Assembly (NCBI RefSeq): GCF_014529935.1
Contig: NZ_JACVFC010000001.1
Span: forward strand, 434,001-498,000
Direction of reading: 5' to 3'
DNA from: Chitinophaga qingshengii
Lineage (GTDB): Bacteria; Bacteroidota; Bacteroidia; Chitinophagales; Chitinophagaceae
DNA: 64,000 nt
Positions 1 through 8,693 of the stretch are shown piece after piece. The notes beneath the pieces are model-generated. The model made no database searches. It was not told the DNA's origin and saw only the letters and a list, made by a program, of their open reading frames with translations. Each line of letters starts with the position of its first letter. Position 1 is the first letter of the stretch. Made by a program: the position numbers and the translations under genes.

Positions 1-446
1 GCGTTGATAAAAAGCTGCTGTTTCTTTTCCGCCAGGTGTGCTTTGATAGCGCTGATTTTGTTCACAAAATCGGCAGCGGGTAGCAGGGACCTGGTATCGC
101 CGGGGGCAGAATCTTCCAGGTTGATACCGGCTACTCCGGCTTCTACCAGCAGGTCTATGTTAGCCAGCAATCCTTCTATGGAGTGGCTATAACCTGCTTC
201 GATATCTGCGGACACGGGTACCTTCACACATTGTACAATACGCCGTATAATATGCAGCAGTTCGGGGAAGGAGATATTTTCGCCGTCGGCGTATCCCAGT
301 GTATCTGCAATAGCCGAACTGGAGGTAGCGATGGCTTTGATACCTTTTTCCTGCATCACGAGGGCGCTGGCTACATTCCATGCATTGCCCAGTATGAGGG
401 GTGTTTCCTGATGGTGCAGTTGTTTGAATTGTTCGAAAACTGACAT
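1..446 (-). CDS. Isocitrate lyase/PEP mutase family protein (3' part cut off by window edge)
   Basis: The reverse strand reads MSVFEQFKQLHHQETPLIL and stays open for 148 codons to the window edge, so only the N-terminal part is present. The segments LGNAWNVASALVMQ, ATSSSAIADTLGY, VSADIEAGY and GVAGINLEDS are the pattern of the PEP-mutase/isocitrate-lyase superfamily, in which a TIM barrel binds Mg2+ and a 2-oxo acid to make or break C-C or P-C bonds. The D-x-E-x-G and N-L-E-D segments are the expected metal-binding positions. It lies 10 bases downstream of the PhzF-family gene on the same strand, so co-transcription is likely. The exact substrate cannot be told; many family members are oxaloacetate or 2-methylisocitrate lyases. 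Confidence 0.8.
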   Translation of the reverse strand, partial: MSVFEQFKQLHHQETPLILGNAWNVASALVMQEKGIKAIATSSSAIADTLGYADGENISFPELLHIIRRIVQCVKVPVSADIEAGYSHSIEGLLANIDLLVEAGVAGINLEDSAPGDTRSLLPAADFVNKISAIKAHLAEKKQQLFIN

Positions 447-456
447 GGTTCCTTTA

Positions 457-1254
457 TTAATGGTTTATAGTGAATATACCGGAGATGACGGTCACGGCTT
501 CGCCGCGCAGCAGTACGCGGTCGTCCTGCAATTCCACCTGCATAGCGCCGCTCCTGGCGGATGCCTGATAGGCGTTCAGCGACGTTTTACCCAGCTTACC
601 CGCCCAATACGGCGCCAGGCAACAGTGTGCGGAGCCGGTCACCGGATCTTCGTTAACACCCAGTGGTACGGCAAAATAACGGGATACGATATCGTATGGG
701 CTGCCCTCCCTGTCATCACGGGCGGTGATGACCACCTGATAAGGCGCCAGCAGTTGGAAATCTGGTTTAAAATCTATGACAGCAGCGGCAGAGGGTAGTT
801 CAATGATATAACGGTCATGGCTATACACGGCGCTGCTCTCTCTATCCTGGAACAGCTGCCGCAACAAGGTGGGTAATACCACCGGCTCATAGGGACGGGC
901 GGGGAAATTGAGCTCGATATGTTGTCCATTGCCGGCGGCTGTCAACAAACCGCTACGTACCGTATGAAAGCGCAATACCGCCTCACGCGGCTCCAGACCG
1001 TTACTCCAGAGCACATGGGCACTGGCCAGGGTAGCATGCCCGCAAAGGGGCACCTCCACTTCAGGCGTAAACCAGCGGAGGCTGTAGCCGTCCGCCTGTT
1101 TTAACAGGAAAGCGGTTTCAGAGAGATTGTTTTCTGCGGCAATCGCCCGCAGCGTTTCATCGGGAAGCGGTGTTTCCAGCAGACATACACCCGCCGGATT
1201 ACCGGAGAAAGGAGTATGGGTGAAAGCATCTACCTGGAAAAAACGAATATCCAT
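457..1254 (-). CDS. PhzF family isomerase/epimerase
   Basis: 265 residues, the usual length of the PhzF/diaminopimelate-epimerase-like fold. The N-terminus MDIRFFQVDAFTHTPFSGNP, the catalytic glutamate region ENNLSETAFL (Glu46), the CGHATLASAH segment near residues 71-80 and the C-terminal half motif GVNEDPVTGSAHCCLAPYW are family hallmarks. PhzF proper isomerises a phenazine precursor, but most Bacteroidota homologues are not linked to phenazine. No other phenazine genes are visible, so the substrate is unknown. The ATG is preceded by no longer in-frame extension, and the gene is followed after 10 bases by the PEP-mutase-family gene. Confidence 0.9.
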   Translation of the reverse strand: MDIRFFQVDAFTHTPFSGNPAGVCLLETPLPDETLRAIAAENNLSETAFLLKQADGYSLRWFTPEVEVPLCGHATLASAHVLWSNGLEPREAVLRFHTVRSGLLTAAGNGQHIELNFPARPYEPVVLPTLLRQLFQDRESSAVYSHDRYIIELPSAAAVIDFKPDFQLLAPYQVVITARDDREGSPYDIVSRYFAVPLGVNEDPVTGSAHCCLAPYWAGKLGKTSLNAYQASARSGAMQVELQDDRVLLRGEAVTVISGIFTINH

Positions 1255-1346
1255 TTTCGCGGAATTAATGAGTTACAAATGTGCAACAAATCCCACCACG
1301 AAAACAGATACAGTTTTTTCTTTTTAGACCATATCAGATGAACAGG

Positions 1347-2426
1347 TTACATCCGGTAACAAACGGCGTTGATGTTCATACCGGCGCCGACAGAGGCAAA
1401 TACAATCACATCGCCGGCATGCAGCGTATGTTCCGGCAGATCGCCTTTCGACACCATATCAAACAAGGTGGGAATAGTAGCCACCGAACTGTTACCCAGT
1501 TCGTGTATGTTCATCGGCATCACGTGCGATAAATCCGGCGTGAGATCGTATAATTTATACAAAGCCTTAATAATGGCTTCATCCAGTTTTTCATTAGCCT
1601 GATGAATAAATATTTTCCTGATATCGGAGATAGGCACGCCGGTAGCGTCGATACAGGCTTTAATAGCTTCCGGTACATGTTTGAGGGCAAACTCGTATAC
1701 CCGGCGGCCCTGCATTTTAACGTATTTGATACCGCTGTGGTCTTCCGGTGCATTGGAAACCCCGGTGTTGATATAATTGAGTTCCTGGATAGCGAAAGTT
1801 TGTGCGGCGGTAGCCAGAATACCGGGACCGTCAGGCGTACCCGGGGCAGCCTCCAGCACCATAGCGCCGGCGCCGTCACTGAAAATCATGCTGTCACGGT
1901 CGTGGCAATCCAATACACGGCTTAACACTTCTGCCCCTATTACGAGGCAACGTTTGGCTACGCCGGCACGTATAAAGGCATCGGCCTGGATAACGCCCTG
2001 CAACCAACCCGGACACCCAAAGAGGATATCATAGGCCACGCAGTTGGGATTTTGGATGCCCAGTATATGTTTTACACGGGCCGCCAGGGAAGGCACTGCG
2101 CCCGACTGTACGGAACCTTGCTGTACATCGCCAAAATTATGCGCTACAATAAGCTGGTCTATCGTTTCAGGGTCTATCCGGGCATCCTCCAGGGCTTTTT
2201 GTCCGGCCCAGGCCGCAATTTCAGACGTATGCTGCTCATTGGTCACATAACGGCGCTCACAGATACCGGTAATTTGCTGGAATTTGTCTACGATCTCTTC
2301 GCCGGGGGTATTAATGGGCGCCTGGTGGGCATCATAAAAACGATTGGAAACAAAATCCCGGTTCAGTTTAGCTACTGTGGGGATGAAACTGCCTGATCCC
2401 TTAATAATAGTGTTCGTCTGGTTCAA
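1347..2426 (-). CDS. 3-oxoacyl-ACP synthase III (KAS III/FabH-like) family protein
   Basis: 359 residues with the thiolase-fold catalytic triad of ketoacyl-ACP synthase III: Cys138 in LFGCPGW, His275 in IFIHQAN and Asn312 in HELGNSSVATIP. KAS III enzymes condense an acyl-CoA with malonyl-ACP. This protein has a longer N-terminus and a divergent Cys motif compared with housekeeping FabH, so it may serve a specialised lipid or secondary metabolite. The start is unusual: the only start upstream of residue 180 is a TTG at 2426, and a TAA lies four codons further upstream. No acyl-carrier or partner gene is next to it, so it does not look like part of a full biosynthetic cluster. Confidence 0.85.
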   Translation of the reverse strand: MNQTNTIIKGSGSFIPTVAKLNRDFVSNRFYDAHQAPINTPGEEIVDKFQQITGICERRYVTNEQHTSEIAAWAGQKALEDARIDPETIDQLIVAHNFGDVQQGSVQSGAVPSLAARVKHILGIQNPNCVAYDILFGCPGWLQGVIQADAFIRAGVAKRCLVIGAEVLSRVLDCHDRDSMIFSDGAGAMVLEAAPGTPDGPGILATAAQTFAIQELNYINTGVSNAPEDHSGIKYVKMQGRRVYEFALKHVPEAIKACIDATGVPISDIRKIFIHQANEKLDEAIIKALYKLYDLTPDLSHVMPMNIHELGNSSVATIPTLFDMVSKGDLPEHTLHAGDVIVFASVGAGMNINAVCYRM

Positions 2427-2673
2427 TGTCCGAATTTAAATGTTTGATAAAAGGCAAATAGGTATTATAGCGTTTGACCAGCACCATCCATCCGGTTGTA
2501 GCGCGGATGACATGTGTCCTTCACGGTATGTAATAAAAAACCCTGCCGGTTTAACGGCTCATCAGACTGAAGGTACTTTTTTTACATGATAAAAACTAAT
2601 ATTATCAGGGTAGGTAGGGCTTCCGGGTCCGAAATTTGTTGTCTTTTAAAACTCATTTAAAACCATATCATTT

Positions 2674-3033
2674 ATGACAATCCAGGAAATTGCGCAGCGG
2701 CTTGTCGCTCACTGCGAAAAAGAAAACTATGAGGCCGCCCAGAAAGAGCTATATGCGGAAGATGCTATCAGCATAGAACCCGAAGCCATGGGTGGTTATG
2801 AAAAAGAAACCAAAGGGCTTCAAAATATCCTCCGCAAGGGACAACAGTTTACCGATTCTATAGAAGCCTCCTATGGCACTACCATCTCTGCTCCCCTCAT
2901 CGCTGGTAACGCTATCGCCTTTACGCTGAAAATGGATGCAAAATTTAAAGGCAGGGACCGTAGTACGTTTGAAGAAATCTGCGTATACGTGGTAAAGGAT
3001 GGTAAAATCATTTCAGAACAGTTCTTTGCCTGA
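2674..3033 (+). CDS. SnoaL-like / NTF2-fold protein
   Basis: 119 residues. The pattern of an N-terminal helix (MTIQEIAQRLVAHCEKENY), a YAEDAISIEP strand, LQNILRKGQ and a C-terminal FEEICVYVVKDGKIISEQFF strand is that of the small cone-shaped NTF2-like fold found in SnoaL-like polyketide cyclases and many uncharacterised proteins. No clear catalytic residues can be assigned. It stands alone on the plus strand after a 247-base intergenic region and ends at a 12-bp hairpin shared with the convergent sterol-desaturase gene. Function unknown. Confidence 0.75.
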   Translation: MTIQEIAQRLVAHCEKENYEAAQKELYAEDAISIEPEAMGGYEKETKGLQNILRKGQQFTDSIEASYGTTISAPLIAGNAIAFTLKMDAKFKGRDRSTFEEICVYVVKDGKIISEQFFA

Positions 3034-3040
3034 AAGAGCT

Positions 3041-3068
3041 TTACCCAGGGCTTCTCAGCCCTGGGTAA
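3041..3068. terminator. 12-bp perfect hairpin between convergent genes
   Basis: TTACCCAGGGCT, a TCTC loop and AGCCCTGGGTAA form a perfect 12-bp stem. It starts 7 bases after the stop of the SnoaL-like gene and overlaps the stop codon of the opposite sterol-desaturase gene, so it could end transcription from both sides. It lacks a strong T-tract. Its core resembles two other palindromes in the window (5104-5122 and 34832-34852). Confidence 0.55.
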
Positions 3069-4053
3069 CTGTTATTTCCATGTCATAGGCTTTTTTGACG
3101 GCCTTAGCAGTTTTATGGTCTCCGGTATGGCTCCATCCCGGAGGCATCACGATATATAGCAGTTTGTTGACAATTCCCGGCGCCTTGCGGATATCTTTCC
3201 ACAGGCAATAGAGTTCCCCGAAATAAACATCCCACAGGTTATCCGGATTCATCTCCCGGGTAATGCCATACACTATTTTCACTTCCTTTTTTTCCGGTTG
3301 AAAAGTGCCGAATACCTTATCCCATATATTAAGCAGGTTACAGAAGTTCGTGTCCATGTACTCTACGTTTTTGGCGTGGTGTACCCGGTGATAGGACGGC
3401 GTCAGGATCAACCGGTGGAGGAAACCCATTCTGCCATCGGGCAGTATATTCTCTCCCACATGGATAAAGGCGCCCCAGGTGCCATCTATAAACATGATCA
3501 GGAACAACATCGGCGGGTTCACTCCCGCCAGTATACAAATAGAAGTACGGATCACGTCCGCATAAGGCGCCTCCAGGAAAAAATGCGCATAGGTGACAGA
3601 CAGGTTCATGGCCACCGGCGCATGATGCGTGGAATGCAGACACCAGAAAATACGCACCTTATGTCCCAGGTAATGATAAATAAAATGAGCGAACTCCCAT
3701 ACGATATAACCATAGATAAACCAGTACCAGGTAAACGAAGTCTGAAAAGGCGCTATCTTCTCAAACAACCCGATACAAAAAGCAATCGCCGCAATGGAAA
3801 TAAAACGGGAGATAAATCGATTGAGCACAAAAATCAGAAAAGGAATTTTATAGTCTTCTATCTTAAAGCGTTTGTATATCAGGGCACGGGTTACTTCTAT
3901 CAGCAACAAAAAAGGTATCACCGGCGATATAACAGAGAGAATACCCTTGAGCGTGAGCAACGAGGAATAATTGCCGGTACGGTACAGTTCCAGGAGGTTT
4001 CCGATGCCCAGAAAAGAGACCAGTTCCTGGTACAAGGTGTGGAGAATAGCCAT
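3055..4053 (-). CDS. Sterol desaturase / fatty acid hydroxylase family membrane protein
   Basis: 332 residues from the ATG at 4053. A longer frame to 4221 exists but would run over the start of the divergent gene, so I prefer the internal start. Several hydrophobic segments precede and surround the di-iron histidine clusters: HFIYH near residues 123-127, HSTHH near 140-144 and HRVHH near 222-226. These are the HxxxH/HxxHH boxes of membrane-bound di-iron hydroxylases and desaturases. The substrate is probably a lipid, but which one is not visible. The stop codon lies in the 3041-3068 hairpin. It is divergent from the alpha/beta hydrolase at 4145, with about 90 bases of promoter space. Confidence 0.85.
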   Translation of the reverse strand: MAILHTLYQELVSFLGIGNLLELYRTGNYSSLLTLKGILSVISPVIPFLLLIEVTRALIYKRFKIEDYKIPFLIFVLNRFISRFISIAAIAFCIGLFEKIAPFQTSFTWYWFIYGYIVWEFAHFIYHYLGHKVRIFWCLHSTHHAPVAMNLSVTYAHFFLEAPYADVIRTSICILAGVNPPMLFLIMFIDGTWGAFIHVGENILPDGRMGFLHRLILTPSYHRVHHAKNVEYMDTNFCNLLNIWDKVFGTFQPEKKEVKIVYGITREMNPDNLWDVYFGELYCLWKDIRKAPGIVNKLLYIVMPPGWSHTGDHKTAKAVKKAYDMEITVTQG

Positions 4054-4144
4054 AGCAGAATAATTAATAAGATCAGTAACGCGGAAAAAACTTTCTCCCG
4101 GAAAATAATATAAATTCGGGAAGATTTTACCCGAAATTGTTCTT

Positions 4145-5053
4145 ATGAGAAATTTTTCTATCCTGCTGACTTTACTCCTGTCTGCTACCCAGCTATGCCC
4201 CGCACAGTCTACCGATTCCATCCGTACGCCCTGGGGGCATCTGTACTACCACCGCTATGGTAAAGGCGAACCCATTATCGTTTTATCCGGCGGCCCCGGC
4301 AACTCCTGCCTGCAACAGGCTGAAGTCGCTACCGAACTGGGCAAAACACACCAGGCCATATTGCTGGAACAAAGAGGTACCGGCTTGTCCATCCCCGTTC
4401 CCATGGACTCTACTACCATCAACCTCAAAGCTGCCGTGGATGACATCCGCCTGCTGATGGAGCATCTCCATCTTCAGCAAGTCGTGATCTACGGCCACTC
4501 CTGGGGCGCCATGCTGGCCATGAACTTCGCTGTCACCTATCCGCAGCGGGTTAAAAAACTGGTGCTGGCCTGCCCGGGTTATTACAAATTTGACCCGGTT
4601 TTCTTTACTACCCACATCAATAACCTGCGGGTAAGGATGGGGGTCCACGAAATTGGCCGCTACGACTCGCTGGAGAAAAAAATCACCGCTAAACTAGGTA
4701 CCGCAGCGGATTCGGCGGAGTACAACCGCATCATACGCATGTCGTATATCTATGACAAAACCATGATCGACAGTATCCTGAAAAAGATAGACGTGGCGCC
4801 CTCCAATACCAAAATGCAGGGCCTCATGATCCAGGACCTGAACCGCATCCACTACGATCTGAGTAAAACGTTGCCCCGCTATAAAGGTCCTATGTATGTG
4901 ATCAGCGGCGCCCAGGACGCGCTGTCATTTTATACCTACGAGCTGCAACAGGTGCACCCGTCAGCAAAATTATCCTGGATACAAGGCTCCGGCCACTTTC
5001 CGATGTTTGAACAACAACAGGCGTTTTTTGATGCGTTGAAAAAAGTGCTTTGA
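4145..5053 (+). CDS. Secreted alpha/beta hydrolase (proline iminopeptidase-like)
   Basis: 302 residues with a signal peptide (MRNFSILLTLLLSATQLCPA). The oxyanion segment LSGGPGNS near residues 48-54, the nucleophile elbow YGHSWGAM (Ser119), Asp258 in SGAQDAL and His284 in GSGHFPM give a complete catalytic triad. The HGGPG-like motif and lid length are those of peptidase family S33 and related hydrolases; the real substrate could be a peptide or an ester. It is a single gene followed by a 229-base gap with a palindrome. Confidence 0.85.
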   Translation: MRNFSILLTLLLSATQLCPAQSTDSIRTPWGHLYYHRYGKGEPIIVLSGGPGNSCLQQAEVATELGKTHQAILLEQRGTGLSIPVPMDSTTINLKAAVDDIRLLMEHLHLQQVVIYGHSWGAMLAMNFAVTYPQRVKKLVLACPGYYKFDPVFFTTHINNLRVRMGVHEIGRYDSLEKKITAKLGTAADSAEYNRIIRMSYIYDKTMIDSILKKIDVAPSNTKMQGLMIQDLNRIHYDLSKTLPRYKGPMYVISGAQDALSFYTYELQQVHPSAKLSWIQGSGHFPMFEQQQAFFDALKKVL

Positions 5054-5103
5054 TACCTGGTTACCGGTGCCAGGGGGTGTAGGGTGTTTGCTCCTCCAGG
5101 GAA

Positions 5104-5122
5104 CCAGGGGCTGAAGCCCTGG
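5104..5122. repeat. REP-like palindrome with CCAGGG..AGCCCTGG core
   Basis: CCAGGGGCTGAAGCCCTGG folds into a hairpin with one bulged G. It lies in the 229-base gap between the hydrolase and the metallophosphoesterase, where no gene is visible. The CAGGGCT/AGCCCTG core matches the hairpin at 3041-3068, and a related GC-rich palindrome lies at 34832-34852. Confidence 0.45.
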
Positions 5123-5282
5123 GTTTCGCGGGTTTCATGCATTTCACGGATGCCATGGTTTCATCCATTTCACGAACACCTGTATTACCAGATTTCCTGG
5201 CATAGCTGAAATCCCCGCCTCTTCAAACCATCGGATCACAAAAAATTTCCATTATCTTGTTTCCTGAGCTAATCTAAACCCG

Positions 5283-6392
5283 TTGCCAAATCCATTCAAA
5301 AAAATACTGGCCCGGCTCATCGTCCGGATGTCTGACCGGCTGTCGTCGCGCCCGGATAAAAAAGCCGTATTTAAATCGCTGACGCAGCTGTACAACCGCA
5401 TCCTGAAGGGGAAAAAGGATACCGGCCTGGTAGTTCCTTTTGACCTTCAGCAAGGCCGTTTCATTATTTTCTCCGATCAGCATAAAGGTTGCCGCGACGC
5501 GGCCGACGATTTCCGGGATGCGGCAGATACCTACGCCGGGGCGCTGCAGTACTATTACGATCACGGTTATACGTTGATTAACCTGGGCGACTGTGAAGAG
5601 CTATGGGAAAATACGCCTGCCCGTGTGATGCAGTATAATGCAGATCCTTTGCAGGCCGAAGCCCGTTTCCTGCAACGCAAACGTTACTTCCGCATCTTTG
5701 GTAATCATGACCTGGAATGGCATTACCTGGTACCCCGGCGGCAGTTCCTGCGACCGCTGTTCGGTAAAAAACTACGGGTATACGAAGGGCTCGCACTACA
5801 AACACAATATAACGGCAACGCCTATCGTATTTTCCTGGCGCATGGGCACCAGGGCGATAAACGCAGTGATGGCAATACTTTCAGCAAATGGTTCGTAGCG
5901 GCGATATGGACACCGGTACAACGATGGCTGGACATACACCCGGATACCCTCTCCGAATCCTTCGATCTGATTGATGCCCATAATATCATCATGTACGAAT
6001 GGAGTGTACAAAATCCCCGTACCCTGTTTATTTCCGGACATACGCATAAACCAGTGTTTGCTTCCCTGGACCATATTGACCGCCTTACCAAACAACTGGA
6101 ACGGGCTACGGCAGAAAATGATACCACGGCCATAACTGCACTGCAAAAGGAACTACAACAGCGACAGGAGGAATATGCCGGTAAACAACTCGTTAAAACC
6201 ATGGCGTACCCTACCTATTTTAATACCGGCTGCTGCTGCTTCAGCGATGGGGACATTACCGGCATTGAAGTGGCCGACGGCTTTGTCCGGCTCATCAAAT
6301 GGAGCCGTAAAAGCGGTACAGTGGCCCACCGGAAGGTATTGGAAGAAGCCCCTCTTTATTACCTGTTTGACCAGCTCCCGGCTGCTCCATAA
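5283..6392 (+). CDS. Calcineurin-like metallophosphoesterase
   Basis: 369 residues from a TTG; an ATG at 5328 is the alternative start. All metal-ligand blocks of the calcineurin-like fold are present: D65-x-H67 in FSDQHKG, GD103 in LGDCEE, GNHD (140-143), a histidine in AHGHQGD (187-189) and GHTH (252-255). A glutamine/glutamate-rich helix (about 261-300) follows GHTH and looks like a coiled-coil insertion. There is no signal peptide, so the protein is cytoplasmic or membrane-associated. Family members cleave phosphomono- or diesters; the UDP-2,3-diacylglucosamine hydrolase type is one possibility, but the substrate is not determined. Confidence 0.85.
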   Translation: MPNPFKKILARLIVRMSDRLSSRPDKKAVFKSLTQLYNRILKGKKDTGLVVPFDLQQGRFIIFSDQHKGCRDAADDFRDAADTYAGALQYYYDHGYTLINLGDCEELWENTPARVMQYNADPLQAEARFLQRKRYFRIFGNHDLEWHYLVPRRQFLRPLFGKKLRVYEGLALQTQYNGNAYRIFLAHGHQGDKRSDGNTFSKWFVAAIWTPVQRWLDIHPDTLSESFDLIDAHNIIMYEWSVQNPRTLFISGHTHKPVFASLDHIDRLTKQLERATAENDTTAITALQKELQQRQEEYAGKQLVKTMAYPTYFNTGCCCFSDGDITGIEVADGFVRLIKWSRKSGTVAHRKVLEEAPLYYLFDQLPAAP

Positions 6393-6519
6393 TTAAGTTT
6401 TCTTTAGCATACCGGCAAGAACAATCATCAAAAGCCATTGTTAGCATTATGGTAATACGTCGCTTTGGGCAACCTATTACCGGTCATGAAACTATTGTTG
6501 ATCCTACAAACCATACAAC

Positions 6520-7092
6520 ATGAAACGATTAGTTGTTCTCATGGCATTGCCCATGCTCATCGCGATCTCCGCAGTGTATGCCCAGGACCCGCTGATGGCG
6601 CGTGCTGACAAAAGAGAAATCCGAAAGGAAAAACACGCTGAAAAAAAATCCCTGCGTGCCCTGAAAGGTAAAGATGTCAGCTATGAGTCTACCTTGCACT
6701 TTGTACGCGACTTTGGCAATATCCCGGATGTAACATGGCAACGGACTGCCTATTTTGACCAGGCATCCTTTATCGACAAAGATGGTAAACCTACTACCGC
6801 TTTTTACGACGATCAGGCCAATCTCGTCGGTACCACCACTCCGGCTAAGTTCAGCGATCTGCCCCCTGCAGCACAACGGAACATAGAAAAACACTATAAC
6901 AATTATGGCGATGCTGCCGTTATCTTTTTTGACGATAACGAGTTTAACCAAACCAACATGATTATCTATGGTGAAGAGTTTGAAGATGAAGACAATTACT
7001 TCGTGGAATTAAGGGACAATCAAAATAAACCCATCGTACTAAGGGTAACACCGGAAGGAGAAGTGACTTACTTTGCAGAAATCCGCAGATAA
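6520..7092 (+). CDS. Secreted hypothetical protein
   Basis: 190 residues with a clear signal peptide (MKRLVVLMALPMLIAISAVYA, cut before QDP), followed by a Lys/Arg/Glu-rich stretch of about 30 residues. The remaining domain is rich in aromatic and acidic residues, with segments such as FGNIPDVTW, FSDLPPAAQRNIEKHY and VLRVTPEGEVTYFAEIRR. That alternation of strands and a helix recalls the PepSY/BLIP-like folds of Bacteroidota periplasmic proteins, but I do not recognise a family with certainty. It is a single gene ending just before a 21-bp hairpin. Confidence 0.6.
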   Translation: MKRLVVLMALPMLIAISAVYAQDPLMARADKREIRKEKHAEKKSLRALKGKDVSYESTLHFVRDFGNIPDVTWQRTAYFDQASFIDKDGKPTTAFYDDQANLVGTTTPAKFSDLPPAAQRNIEKHYNNYGDAAVIFFDDNEFNQTNMIIYGEEFEDEDNYFVELRDNQNKPIVLRVTPEGEVTYFAEIRR

Positions 7093-7098
7093 ATTGTT

Positions 7099-7148
7099 AT
7101 TTAGCTATTTGGTTATTTTGAAAATTGAAAATAACCAAATAGCTAAAT
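7099..7148. terminator. 21-bp perfect inverted repeat between convergent genes
   Basis: The arms 7099-7119 and 7128-7148 are exact reverse complements (left arm ATTTAGCTATTTGGTTATTTT) around an 8-base loop, and a T-rich run follows on the plus strand. It fills the gap between the convergent genes at 6520-7092 and 7151-7534, so it is probably a bidirectional terminator. It is unusually long and A/T-rich for one. Confidence 0.6.
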
Positions 7149-7150
7149 GA

Positions 7151-7534
7151 TTATTTTTTTTCCTGTAAGACAGACAGAATATTACCAGCCGGATCAGCAA
7201 ACCAGGCAATGGACATCCCCCGCTCCTGATCCCTGAAAATTCCCTTCTCATCGGTAGCAATTTCACCCGTGTAATGCTGAAACCGGACACCCTTCCGGGT
7301 AAGCTGCTCCACAGCTTCGTCCACATTGTCTACAATAAAATTAAGCACGGTAAACGTGGCGGGCGTATGGTTCGGTTTACCATATAAAAAAACGCTGGGT
7401 CCGCCGTCGACCTTTAGTTCCAGCCCCTCCGGCGTTTCATTGACTTTCAATCCTACACTGTCCTCATAAAACGTTTTGGCCTGCTGTATATCATTGACGG
7501 AAAAGCTGCTAAAGGCCCCTGCATGTTTAAGCAT
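7151..7534 (-). CDS. VOC family protein (glyoxalase/bleomycin-resistance fold)
   Basis: 127 residues, typical of a single-subunit vicinal-oxygen-chelate protein with two beta-alpha-beta-beta-beta modules. The first starts at AFSSFSVNDIQQAKTFYED and the second at VLNFIVDNVDEAVEQL. The C-terminal IAWFADPAGNILSVLQ is the common end motif. Such proteins are metal-dependent lyases, dioxygenases or binding proteins, and the substrate here cannot be inferred. It is divergent from the serine hydrolase, with 94 bases between. Confidence 0.8.
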   Translation of the reverse strand: MLKHAGAFSSFSVNDIQQAKTFYEDSVGLKVNETPEGLELKVDGGPSVFLYGKPNHTPATFTVLNFIVDNVDEAVEQLTRKGVRFQHYTGEIATDEKGIFRDQERGMSIAWFADPAGNILSVLQEKK

Positions 7535-7628
7535 AATATGATGTTTAAAGGATGAAGAATACCCCTGTTCCTCAATTTTGTTACCAGAAAAGTAAATTAC
7601 TGTACATTCATGGCACTAACTATTTGTT

Positions 7629-8654
7629 ATGCGTTGGAAAATCTTGCTGCTCCTGCCAGCTTTCATCATTACGCTGTCCTGTACCGGACAGTCGCTCCCG
7701 GACACCGCAGCGGTACTTACACAAAACCCCTGGCTGCATCAACTGGTAGTGTCTGTGGATGGCCGCACCATCCTGAACCACACCTATAACGGCCAGCGTG
7801 CCGACACGCTGCAAAACAGCCAGTCTCTCACCAAAAGTATCCTGTCTGTCCTGATAGGCATAGCTATCGACAAGGGCTATATCAAATCGGTGGACCAGGA
7901 GCTGGTTACCTGGTTCCCTCAACTGGCACAGGACCCTGATCCCCGCAAACAGCATATTACCCTGCACCAGATCATGGACCAGGCGTCGGGCTTATGGCAC
8001 GAGAACCTGGAAGGTGGGCTGGGCACGTATTTGTCTCTCCCAAACCCTTCACAATATGTGGTGGAACAACCCCTGCTAAGCAAGCCGGGCGAAGTGTTCC
8101 ACTATAATAACGCCGCCACTCACCTGCTGTCCGTTATTCTTACCAAAGCCTCGGGCATGCCCACGGCGGCATTTGCCCGGCTCTTCCTGTTCGGTCCGCT
8201 GGACATCCAACAATGGGACTGGAAAAAGATGAACGATGGATATGATGATGGCGCAGGACTGCGCAGCGTTTACCTGTCCACCACGGCGATGAATAAAATC
8301 GGCACCCTGCTGTTGCAACAGGGATGGTACCAGGGGAAAACAATCGTATCAGAAAAATGGGTACGCAGCATATTGCAACCCTCGCTGACGCGGGCCACCA
8401 ACTGGGGTTTTACCGGCTCCCGATACGCCCTGTGCTGGTATCATGTACAGTACCAGGGGCAACCGGTTACCTACGGCATGGGATGGGGCGGCCAATACCT
8501 CGTCATTCTCCCGCGGCAAAAAACAGTAGTAGCGGTGCATCAGGCGGTAAATGACGCCACGGCGATCCGCCAGGAACAATATTTTGAAACGAGGATTTTC
8601 CCGCTGTTATGGGAGTATATTCAACAGCAGGAAAAAAAGGCAGCAGGCCATTAA
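7629..8654 (+). CDS. Serine hydrolase lipoprotein (class C beta-lactamase/DD-peptidase fold)
   Basis: 341 residues. The N-terminus has a lipoprotein signal with Cys18 in ITLSC. The active-site S66-L-T-K69 (QSLTKS) and Y159-N-N161 (FHYNN) are the SxxK and YxN motifs of the penicillin-binding-protein/class C beta-lactamase superfamily; the GMGWGGQ segment near residue 285 may stand in for the third (KTG/HxG) box. Family members are esterases, D-amino peptidases or DD-carboxypeptidases, and true beta-lactamase activity is unlikely to be the main role. It converges on the nagB-like gene with 39 bases between. Confidence 0.85.
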   Translation: MRWKILLLLPAFIITLSCTGQSLPDTAAVLTQNPWLHQLVVSVDGRTILNHTYNGQRADTLQNSQSLTKSILSVLIGIAIDKGYIKSVDQELVTWFPQLAQDPDPRKQHITLHQIMDQASGLWHENLEGGLGTYLSLPNPSQYVVEQPLLSKPGEVFHYNNAATHLLSVILTKASGMPTAAFARLFLFGPLDIQQWDWKKMNDGYDDGAGLRSVYLSTTAMNKIGTLLLQQGWYQGKTIVSEKWVRSILQPSLTRATNWGFTGSRYALCWYHVQYQGQPVTYGMGWGGQYLVILPRQKTVVAVHQAVNDATAIRQEQYFETRIFPLLWEYIQQQEKKAAGH

Positions 8655-8693
8655 CCATACGTTGCCCGCTGCCATTAACCACTAAAACCTGCC

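Noticed and set aside
457..2426. PhzF plus KAS III as an antibiotic biosynthesis cluster
   Set aside because: No other phenazine, carrier-protein or tailoring genes are near; both families are common singletons.
7629..8654. True beta-lactamase resistance gene
   Set aside because: It has SxxK and YxN but is a lipoprotein of the broad serine-hydrolase family, and the third box is not the KTG of class C enzymes.
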